From Funneliformis mosseae (Eukaryota; Glomeromycota; Glomeromycetes; Glomerales; Glomeraceae), in assembly GCA_910592005.1 (NCBI GenBank), contig CAJVPP010004056.1:1-10226 (forward strand): DNA of 10,226 nt, given 5' to 3'. Shown here piece after piece: positions 1 through 7,836 of this stretch; the stretch's first letter is position 1, and each line of letters begins with the position of its first letter. A program made the translations under genes and the position numbers. A model generated the notes under the pieces. It made no database searches and was not told the DNA's origin. It saw only the letters and a list, made by a program, of their open reading frames with translations.

Positions 1-146
1 AAAATCTTTTTTCCCAGTGATAGTGATTAACATATAGTTGTGATTATAAAAAGGGTAAATAAATATTATATTTTTGGAACATTAAAATTAAGTGATTATA
101 GACAGGATGTGATTATAAACAGGGTGATTATAGACAGGTCTGACTG
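1..146 (-). mobile_element. Right terminus of a pogo-like (Tc1/mariner superfamily) element, truncated by window edge
   Basis: Read on the minus strand from 146, the sequence starts CAGTCAGACCTGTCTATAAT, the style of terminus seen in pogo/Tigger/Fot-like elements: CAGT start, then repeated 'tgtctataa' units. The plus-strand unit GTGATTATA(g/a)ACAGG occurs at 92, 109 and 124, with a weaker copy at 40, so these are subterminal repeats, possibly transposase-binding sites. The dinucleotide TA at 147-148 would be the target-site duplication. The rest of the element lies left of the window, so I cannot say whether it carries a transposase. The A+T-rich spacing between repeats suggests an old copy. 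Confidence 0.6.
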
Positions 147-162
147 TATTATCATTCTTTTT

Positions 163-281
163 GAATGATTTATTATTATCAATTAGAATGATTTATTATT
201 ATTTAATTAGAATGATTTATTATATTTTAATTAGAACAATTTATTATTATTTACTTAGAATAATCAAATTTTATTTTTTTT
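163..281. repeat. 24-bp tandem repeat, about five copies
   Basis: Units begin with GAATGATTTATTATTATT-like sequence at 163, 186, 210, 234 and 258, a period of 23-24 bases. The last two copies are more diverged (GAACAATT, GAATAATC). The array starts 15 bases after the TA that flanks the pogo-like terminus. It is non-coding minisatellite sequence, and no function is visible. Confidence 0.7.
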
Positions 282-599
282 TTTTTTAATAAAAAGAAAC
301 TTTTTAGCTTTATTTGAAACTAAAAATTATTTTTTTAATGAAAAGAAATTTTGAATTTTTTAAAATTGGATTTATGTTATATTAGATTTGAATTTTAATT
401 AAATTATTAAATTTAGATTTGAGATTTAATATATTAGATTTAAATCAGATTTAAATTTAAACTTATTTATTAAATTTAAATTCAGATCATATTTATAAAA
501 TAAAATTAAATTAAATTAGATTTAAATAAAATCTAATTTGTTCTAATTTTGCAAAACATTCAATATCTTTTCAACTGTTTTGCCTATAAATTTTGTTTA
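282..599. other. A+T-rich spacer with TTAGATTT-type repeats
   Basis: No gene is visible. A near-duplicate of TTTTTTTAATRAAAAGAAA occurs around 280-298 and 330-350. From about 385 to 535 the motif TTAGATTT(g/a)A recurs several times, ending in a small palindrome (TTAGATTT ... AAATCTAA) near 513-533. This looks like degenerate satellite-like sequence. Confidence 0.5.
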
Positions 600-965
600 T
601 TACTTATAATTATTTTTAATTATTTTTAAATATTTTTAAATATATTATTAAAAATTAATACTTTTATAATAAATTTTATGATGTTTTCTAAGTAAAATAT
701 AATTAACTAGTGATTTTTTAAAGAAAATAAATAATAAATTATTATAAAAAAATTAAAATTTTAAACTCATATATCTTGTTATTTATTAATCTTAAAAATA
801 TAAAAATATTACTATTTAATGTAATGAATCTAATAAACTAAATTTTATATTTTTATAATTAAAAAAATAAATTATTTTTAATTAAAAAATTAATATATAT
901 TGATAATTATGAATTTTAAAAGTTTAAAATATTATTATTAGATACATCATATTATGATAAATCTA
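600..965. repeat. Diverged direct repeat, copy 1
   Basis: This block aligns by eye to 1610-1985 in the same orientation with small indels (offset roughly 990-1020 bases). The best anchors are GATGTTTTCTAAGTAAAA at 680-697 and TTAGATACAT around 939-948. This copy retains G and C where copy 2 mostly has A and T. It could be an LTR pair around a deleted interior or two fragments of one repeat family. No coding is visible. Confidence 0.55.
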
Positions 966-1609
966 AAAATTTAATATTTTTTTTTTATAATAATTAGATA
1001 TCAAAATATTTTAAGTTTTCTAAAATATTTTAGAAATAATTTTATATTTACAGTTTAAAGGATAATGTTTTAAAATTTCTTGATTCTATAATATATAGTA
1101 AATATAGTAAAAATTAAAATAAAATCTATATTAAAACTTAATATATTAATAAAAAATATATAAATATTTTAATAATAAAAGTAATATTATATAAAATTAA
1201 TTATAATTATAATTAGTAATTAATTTATATATAAAATGCTATTATTTTTTACTATAAAAAAATATTACACCTTTTCTCTAATTAAATTTTAATTTTTTAA
1301 AATTAAATATTAGATTTAAATATTTATTAAATAATTAGATTAAGTAAATTATATTTATCAAAAATTAAAAAATTTTTAAAATTTAAATTAAAATATTCTC
1401 TAAGATAAAATTTTACTAATAATTAATATATTATAAATTAAATTATAATATATAAATTATTTTATATAATATAATATAATAAATATTATTTTTATTATTT
1501 AACAAGCAAATTTATTTGTAATTTAAAATAATATTATTTATTAATAAAAAATATATAAATTTTTAATTTTAAATAATTAATAAGTTTTAAAATTTATTTA
1601 CAATTTTAT
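966..1609. other. Almost pure A+T stretch between the two repeat copies
   Basis: No gene, RNA or element terminus is visible. It consists of poly-A/T runs and short ATA/TAA repeats with very few G or C. If the flanking repeats were LTRs, this would be the remnant of an element interior, but I see no retrotransposon motifs. Confidence 0.5.
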
Positions 1610-1985
1610 TTAATAATTAAAAATTATTTTTAATTATTTTAAATATTTAATATTTTTATAATAAATTTTATAATATTTTTTAAATAAAATTTATAATTAA
1701 TTAGTAATTTTTAAAGATAAATATATAATAAATTATTATAAAATAAAATAAAATTTAAAATTTATATATTTTATTATCTATTAATTTTTTAAAAATATAA
1801 AAGATATTATTATTTAATAAGAAGAATCTATAAAATTAAATTTTATTTTTTTTGTGATTATTAGATAATATAATATTTTTAAAAATTGAAAAATTAAAAA
1901 ATTAAAAAATTAATATATATTAATAACTATTAATTTTAAAATTTAATAAATATTATTAGATACATTTAATATAATAAATATAATA
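1610..1985. repeat. Diverged direct repeat, copy 2
   Basis: This is the partner of the repeat at 600-965. The anchor AATATTTTTTAAATAAAA at 1672-1689 differs from copy 1 only by G-to-A and C-to-T changes. The downstream pieces (aattagtaattt against aactagtgattt, and gatacat at 1959) keep the same order. A few differences elsewhere run the other way, so the bias is strong but not absolute. Confidence 0.55.
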
Positions 1986-2449
1986 AACTTTATTTTATTT
2001 TTTTATGATATAAATATTATAAATATTTTTTATTATGCAGTAGTTTTGCATAATTTTTATTAAAAGAAAATAAATTTATAAAGTTATAAATTATAAAAGA
2101 AAGAGTATAAAAATTTCTATTTAATCAATTTAACTAAATTAAATTTAATCTTATACTATCTGGACTAACTTAATTAAATTAAATTTAGAATAAATTTAAT
2201 TATTTAATATAAGAAGACTAATTACTATTGATTTAAAATTTTGATCAGTTTGTATCATATCTAAATAAGAAAAGAAATGAGAGTTTGATGTAAAAAAATC
2301 TAGTATTAATAAAGTATGATTTATGATTTGTCAAGAATATATTATTAAGGAGTTTAAAATATTTAATAATGATATAACGTTTTAACTAAAAATTTTTAAT
2401 TTAAAGAAAGTATAATCATAAGCATTTAATGTTTAAATATCTATAGAAA
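1986..2449. other. A+T-rich spacer, no gene recognised
   Basis: Base composition becomes slightly less extreme after about 2040. A minus-strand frame over roughly 2215-2330 reads as plausible peptide (for example DMIQTDQNFK) but has no recognisable family. Nothing else is supported. Confidence 0.4.
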
Positions 2450-2900
2450 AAAACTTAGAAAAGTCATAATTAATAGAGGGTAATTTGATTAAATATTGTG
2501 AGAAAAACCATTTAGTGAATAATATAATATTATTCATTTAATGTAAAGTATTACTATATATCTAAATATATTCAAATATTTTATATCTATTTAAGCATTT
2601 AAAGCGATTTTATGATTAATTGTAAATGTCTGAATATTTATATTTAAGGACTTTAAGGGTGAAAAGTAAGTTAAACATAAGTTTTATTTTGAATTTACAG
2701 ATTGATGAAACTTTATAAGATATATATAAGTTATATTTATTATCATTAGAATGATAATATATATTTAATTAATATTCATTGAACAATATTTTTAAAGGTA
2801 AAGTAGGAGCTAAATATTATAGAATAGAAAAGGTCTTTCACAAAAAATTTAGGTAAAGTAAGTACAATGGTATCATGAAAATATAAATTATAATTATAAC
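2450..2900 (+). pseudogene. Possible decayed coding fragment, family not recognised
   Basis: In one plus frame the peptide-like blocks IFKDFKGEK and VKHKFYFEFTD (around 2635-2705) lie between in-frame TAA and TGA codons. Another frame gives GKVGAKYYRIEKVFHKKFR near 2798-2855. If the stops are decayed Trp, Gln or Arg codons, as in the transposase further right, these could be one frameshifted reading frame. The frame change, stop density and lack of a known motif keep confidence low. Chance peptide in A+T-rich DNA is the alternative. Confidence 0.25.
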
Positions 2901-2982
2901 CAAGAATCATAATATTTAGTGACAGATTAGGACTATTATTTTTAGTAAGAGAATCAATTACATTATTTAAGTTAGTATTAGG

Positions 2983-3092
2983 TTTTGGACATATTTTTTA
3001 ATTTTAAATATTTTAGACATAGTTTTAAACATAGAAAAATATGTTCATAATCTGTTCAAAACTGTTTAAATTATCTAAATTGTCTAATTTTC
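2983..3092. repeat. Fold-back cluster of TTTTRRACA motifs
   Basis: Three plus-strand copies (TTTTGGACAT 2983-2992, TTTTAGACAT 3011-3020, TTTTAAACAT 3023-3032) face several reverse-complement copies (ATGTTCATAA 3041-3050, CTGTTCAAAA 3052-3061, CTGTTTAAAT 3062-3071, then TATCTAAAT and TGTCTAATT). The centre is near 3036. Differences among copies are G-to-A or C-to-T. This resembles the subterminal repeats of a fold-back or MITE-like element. No matching terminal repeat or target duplication was identified. Confidence 0.5.
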
Positions 3093-3989
3093 CAATATTG
3101 ATTTAAGTAATCATCTACTTTAACTTTGTGAAAATTGATTAAAATTAATTTATTTTTAATTATATTAAAAATGAGAAACTAAATTAAATAATAAAAAATA
3201 TTAAAAATAGGATTAAGAGTTAGGAAACAAATAAAAAGATAGTTTATTTTTAAAAAGAAGAAATTAGCATTTTGCGAATCTGTGAATATATCAATAGAAG
3301 TATTAGTAATATGATATAAATAGTAAAAAAAACTGCTACAGTTTGAAACTTCTATAATAAAAACTTAGAAAAACATTAATAAAATTTAATTTTATGATTA
3401 GGTTTAATAAAAATGAATTGATTTATAAAAAATATTTTTTTTTCAATTTTAAAAATTATATAAGCAGTATATAATATATATATAAGCTAATCAGAAACTA
3501 GAATTTAAAAATCATATAAAATAATTTATTTTATTTTATTATTTCATTATTAATTGCATTATATACATATAATGAGACTTATATTTTTTAGCTGTAAACT
3601 CTATCATTTTTTTTTATAATTATTTACATATTACCATAATTTTTGTATATATCTTCAAATTATAACTAAAGAAATTGAATCTAATTCTTTAATAACAATT
3701 TATTATAATTTAACTCATATGTAATTGTAATATTCTCATGTATATATTTTTGTTGCATTTAATATATTTCTATATAATTCAATCATAATAATATTTAAAA
3801 TAAAATATATAAATAATAAAAGAATCATTCTCATAAATTTATTTTTTTCAATTTCAGTTTTTATAATTAATTTTGGATAAATTAACTTAATATAATTCTA
3901 TTAATATTAAAGATATTAAAATTTTAATCTAAAATTCTTAAAGAGCAGATTATAGTTTATTTATTTATAGATTAAATTTTAATTTTATA
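3093..3989. other. A+T-rich spacer, nothing supported
   Basis: I see no gene, RNA, element terminus or strong repeat here. There are short poly-T tracts and TA-rich microsatellite-like runs (for example around 3470-3484). Six-frame reading gives only low-complexity peptide. Confidence 0.45.
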
Positions 3990-4161
3990 TAATTAACTCT
4001 TATTATAATGAACTCTATGTCCTAGACCTCAACTTTGTTATAAGATTATAGTGAAGATTTTAAGAGATTTAATTAGCCAATTCATTATAATAAGAGTATT
4101 TTTATTATATTTATTTAAAAAATTTATTATATCAAGAGTTTGCTATATCAAGTGTTGATTG
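3990..4161 (-). mobile_element. Pogo-like element terminus or MITE
   Basis: Read on the minus strand from 4161 the sequence begins CAATCAACACTTGATATAGC and continues with a second 'CTTGATATAA' unit, the decayed form of the repeated CTCGATATAACGAA units typical of fungal pogo/Fot-like termini. TA at 4162-4163 fits the target duplication. Inside, a perfect 16-bp inverted repeat pairs 3997-4012 (CTCTTATTATAATGAA) with 4081-4096. I could not find the opposite terminus, so this is either a one-ended fragment or a highly decayed MITE. It is a different family from the terminus at 1-146. Confidence 0.5.
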
Positions 4162-4163
4162 TA

Positions 4164-4639
4164 TATAATAAAAAATTTTTTTTGCATTTTAAATCTGTTA
4201 TATTTTTTATTATAATATATATTATTTATAAAGATAAGGGTTAATACTTGTGTTATTAAAGAATTAATTATGATATAATTAACGTTAAAGTACTATTTAA
4301 CTAACAAATTATAACTTAAGAATGTGTTTTAGATTCAATATAATAAAGGATTATAATAAATACACTAAAGTATAATAAAATAATTTTACTTTAATTTATA
4401 TCAGAGAAGTTTAGATAATAATCAGTATTATTAGAAACTATAAAAATCTGATTAAAATGATTAAAAAAGAGAAAAATAATAAACTGAAAGAAAAATGAAA
4501 GAGTTTTAAAAGATTAAGAATATAAATTAATATAGCAACATTAACTTTATTATAAGCTTTTAATATATCTTAAAAAAGGATCTAAAGTTATTGTATTTAT
4601 AAGAAAATCTATCATATTTAATATTATTAAGAATATATA
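4164..4639. other. A+T-rich region, possibly the downstream tail of the neighbouring pseudogene
   Basis: No independent gene is seen. The minus frame of the pseudogene at 4640-5340 can be continued here past several TAA and TAG codons as hydrophobic, Ile/Leu/Phe-rich peptide. Any reading frame becomes long if stops are ignored, so this is not evidence of coding. Confidence 0.35.
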
Positions 4640-5340
4640 TTAGTTCAAAAATTGAACAAATGATAAATTAGCAAAATTGTATTCTTTTAAAATAGATTCT
4701 TTAGACAAAATATCTAATAACCTTTTATTAATTAGTTTAACTACTGCTTTATAAGAATACTCTAATAAAGTGATAAGACAAGTATTATTTAAGTTATATT
4801 TCTATAGTTTTAGTTTAAAATTAGATAAACAAGTCAAGTTCTATCAGTTTAACATATAGGATAGTTTGAGATATACATAAATAAATATCTAAAAGACATA
4901 TTTTATTTTTAGACCTAAATATTTTAACATTTTATTTGAAATTTTTAAGAAATCTGAAGCCTTGTCATCAGATAATATTTAAAGTAATCTGTTCCATTTA
5001 TCTTTACTTAAGGGATCTATGAGATTATTATAAATTTAAAAATTGATTGAGTTGAAAAGCTCATACTATTATTTCCAATCTTCAAGAAATAATACAAAAT
5101 GATGTCTAGTATTAATTGTTTATTGAAAATGTCTATTAATTTCATATTTAATATTTTAGTTAAAATGAATAAATCAAGATCATCAGGTAAGTTCTCAAAG
5201 TATCTGTCAAAAACTATTATTTATCTCCATTTATTCAAGATGGAATTATATATTTTATATTGATCATTATGAAAATTATTATATTGAAGTTTAAGAGTAA
5301 CTTTAATTTGTTTGAATTTATATTTATTTTCTTTTAATTT
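4640..5340 (-). pseudogene. Unidentified decayed protein gene, frameshifted
   Basis: From 5340 leftward one frame reads as real protein: blocks YFENLPDDLDLF and LILDIILYYFLKIG, with a single internal TAA, ending at a TAG at 5017-5019. A second frame picks up from about 5026 with KDKWNRLL and DDKASDFLKISNKMLKYLG. It continues to KAVVKLINKRLLDILSKES and ends at a TAA at 4640-4642. This frame is broken by TAA, TAG and TGA. The two parts appear to be one Leu/Ile-rich, probably helical protein split by a one-base frameshift near 5020. I do not recognise the family and see no catalytic motif. No start codon is convincing: the 5' end abuts the palindromic element at 5349. It could be host-derived or cargo of a transposon. 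Confidence 0.45.
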
Positions 5341-5348
5341 GATAATCG

Positions 5349-5590
5349 CAGGTCAAATAAAAAAATATCAGGTGATCAAGCTTCAAACAAATATCAAAAT
5401 AAAACTAAAAAATAATATTTGCTGAAACTTAATTTAGCTATATCAGGTAAATTTTGGATAGCTATTATCATATGATATTTAGCTATAAGACCTGATATCT
5501 ACAAAGAAAAATTAGACAAGTTCTAAGATTTTATCAGATCACCTAATAAGTCTTATATTTTGAAATTTTATAAGACTATTGAGTGACCTG
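5349..5590. mobile_element. Nested palindromic element, MITE-like
   Basis: Three inverted pairs nest around a centre near 5469: CAGGTCA 5349-5355 with TGACCTG 5584-5590, AGGTGATC 5370-5377 with GATCACCT 5537-5544, and ATATCAGGT 5440-5448 with ACCTGATAT 5490-5498. The core adds TAGCTA at 5459 and 5480 around ATCATATGAT (5467-5476). The shared AGGT core suggests one motif repeated in both orientations. No clear target duplication flanks it. It is either a roughly 242-bp MITE or a subterminal repeat block of the adjacent Tnp2-like element. Confidence 0.5.
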
Positions 5591-5949
5591 ATGTATTACT
5601 CATAATGTGTATTTTTTTTTAAAAAATTCAATTAAAAATAAAAAAATAAAGTTTTCAATTTTTTGCTTTTTAATTTTAGAAATATGTTTCCTTATAATAT
5701 AAAATATAATTTGTTAAAATCATATAAAATAAATAAATAAAAAAATCACAAATTCAATTTTTTAGTGATGTATATTCTTGATGATCTCACAATTATGCTT
5801 AAACCATATCAGTAAATTATCTTATAATGATTTAATCTGAAAATGTAAAGCAATTATGTCATTTTATACTCATTATAAGATAAATGTAATAATAATAATA
5901 TGTAACACAAAAAAATGTAATAATAAAAGTAAGAAAAAAAATTCTCACA
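5591..5949. other. A+T-rich flank downstream of the transposase pseudogene, with a 14-bp inverted repeat
   Basis: No gene is visible. TTATCTTATAATGA at 5817-5830 pairs perfectly with 5870-5883 across a 39-base spacer, and a smaller hairpin (CACAT ... ATGTG) lies near 5945-5960. These sit just past the 3' end of the minus-strand transposase and could be part of its 3' untranslated or subterminal region. A 63-codon open frame over 5854-6045 on the minus strand is an out-of-frame shadow of the transposase C-terminus. Confidence 0.4.
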
Positions 5950-7836
5950 TATATAATGTGAAATTTTCTGTTTATTAAAATAACTGATATATATTTTCTT
6001 AGATTTTTTTATCCTATTTTGAAGCATTCTGAAACAAATTAACATAAGATATTATATATAAGAATGATACAATTCCTTTCCATTTCATAAAATTCTGATC
6101 TTTATAACTCAATATTACAAAATCTATCATTATTATCTACTTTACAATGAAATCTTATCTTGTAGTTTTCGGCTGGCTTATACTATCTTATAAAAGTTAA
6201 ATAGTGTATCCCAGAATCTCCCAATAACCAAATGGTATATTTAAAAAAAAATTGGATTTGATCGAAATATATATTAAAAGTATTATTACTTAAAATAAAG
6301 CATGTAAAATCTTTGCTGATTTTACATGTTAAGAAGACAACATTAATCTAAATACTTCTATTTCAATTTTTAATCAGCTAAATTGATTGATTATTAGAAG
6401 AACAGGAATAGATTTATTTAAAATATTATGAAGATGTAATAGTATGACAAAATTTTTATTGTATGTATTACAATAAAAATCTGTCAATAAAAGCAAAATA
6501 TCTTGTTATAACAATATACCTTTTTTTGATAGACTTAAAAAAGAATTAAGAAATAGTTCAATACTGAAAGCTGCTCCTTCTTCTATATTTATTAATAATA
6601 AACAGAATGTCTGATAGTCTTCATCAGTATATAGAAAAAGACTTTTAACTGAATCATTAGACTTTAATATTTTAAGACCCTCTTAAAGGTATTGATTTTG
6701 ATCAGTGTGAGATATTAATTTATCCAAAACAATATTATTTTGTATAATTTTTACAAGTTCTTGTTAAATATTTCTTTGATTATTATGAAATAATTCTAAA
6801 ATATGTTTAAAATATTATTAATAAATTCTGGTAGATTCTTTGATATTCTAGAAATTATCTAATAAGCCATTTATTTATTCTATTGAGTAATACCAAAATG
6901 TATATAAGGGTTGTAATTCAAGAAACATTTATATAAATGTATATATAAATGCAAATTAAGAAATATTTTTAATACTGTAAGTTTTTTTAATTTCTTTGAT
7001 CATTGTTACTAAAAATTAGTGAGCTTCTATAAGATTTTTTTTAATATTATCCTACATACCAAAATCTTACAGACATGAATAAAATTTGCTAAAATTCTTT
7101 GATCAGACTCTTTTAAGAGGTCTCACATAATAGATGTTGAATATATTAATATAAAATTTTTCATTGATCTGTGAAAAACCTAAAAAATCTTCTTCTGTTG
7201 ATATTTTGTTTGAAAGTCTACTGATATCTATAGATACTTGAATTTGATCTGCCCCTTTTGCATAAGTAATAGATTTTCTGGTTTTAACTTTCTTTCTTTA
7301 ATCCATAACCTTATTATAATCCATTAGCAATTTCTAAAAGGCAATGCATAGAATCTATGACAAGAAAGTATACTAGATTAAAATAAGGTAATTTATATAT
7401 TTTAGATTATTGTACTGATATTTCTGATACATAATTCTGATATTATTCTTCTTTCTGGTAATTTTTTCATGCAAGAGCATTATAGATGCCTGCCAAAACC
7501 TCCTCAAAATAATTTTGTCATACCCTTTTCTATATTTTTAATATAGTTTCGACAGTTTCAGCTTTCGTTATATCGAATGGATTTCGTCGTATCCCTTATT
7601 ATGATTTTAATATAGTTTTATCTAAGTTTCAACTGTTATTAAGAGATTTCGTCTCTCATCTATAAAGAGCATCTTTTTTTACTTTCTCAACATTTCTTTC
7701 TATAAACCAGTTATCTATATCAAATAATTCTCTAAAATTTGATTAGTTTCTATCATTAAAATTAGTATATCTAAGATATCAATAATATGCAATTCTTGCA
7801 GATATATACCTACAAAGCTTTCTTGTAACTGATATA
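5950..7836 (-). pseudogene. Tnp2-like (Transposase_21) transposase, C-terminal two thirds, decayed
   Basis: This continues the fragment at 8953-9480 after the Tc1 insertion. Conserved blocks appear in family order: RKLC (7812-7823), NWFIERN (7692-7712), LPYFNLVYFLVIDSMHCL (about 7338-7391, matching the LPYF..IRFLV.DPMHCLFLG block), DQRILANFIHVC (about 7070-7110), LYTFWYYSIEQINGLL (about 6865-6912, family Y.FWCFSFERMNGLLG), INQFS*LKI near 6375-6400, and CKVDNNDRFCNIEL*RSEFY (about 6090-6150). It ends at ILINRKFHI near 5955-5975. In-frame stops fall where the family has Trp (M*DLL = TGA, R*YKPA = TAG) or Arg (SIE*INGLL, FS*LKI). At least two frameshifts (near 7060-7110 and upstream of 6150) and an internal repeat insertion break it. 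It would have bound element ends and cut DNA, but it is clearly dead. Confidence 0.85.
7517..7653. repeat. Two tandem copies of a ~69-bp repeat inserted in the transposase pseudogene
   Basis: Copy 1 starts at 7517 (GTCATACCC) and copy 2 at 7586 (GTCGTATCCC); both contain TTTTAATATAGTTT and AGTTTCA, and a third start (GTCTCTC) follows at 7651. The stretch between the pseudogene blocks near 7660 (DALYR) and 7410 (KIYKLPYF) is about 50 codons longer than I expect for the family, which two repeat units would account for. Copy 1 keeps five CpGs (7550-7589), unusual here; copy 2 has TpA or TpG at most of them. The TTTCGTTATATCGAA piece resembles a pogo-like terminal motif, so a small MITE is possible. 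Confidence 0.55.

Noticed and set aside
4681..5275. A plus-strand gene reading through TGA as Trp (for example DLWDYYKFKNW).
   Set aside because: It is the antisense of the minus-strand pseudogene: the TGA codons are complements of TCA Ser codons there, and the minus strand has far fewer stops and better peptide.
5854..6045. 63-codon minus-strand open frame rich in Tyr, Phe and Ile.
   Set aside because: It is an out-of-frame reading of the C-terminal end of the Tnp2-like pseudogene (true frame gives ILINRKFHI) running into A+T-rich flank.
6301..6328. Perfect hairpin CATGTAAAATC / GATTTTACATG with a 6-base loop, terminator-like.
   Set aside because: It lies within the transposase coding remnant (HVKSAKI region) and is adequately explained by codons; no U-tract or context suggests a functional RNA structure.
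6446..6486. Palindrome ATTTTTATTGTA / TACAATAAAAAT.
   Set aside because: It lies inside the pseudogene at the DFYCNTYNKNFV codons; a chance palindrome in A+T-rich coding sequence is sufficient.
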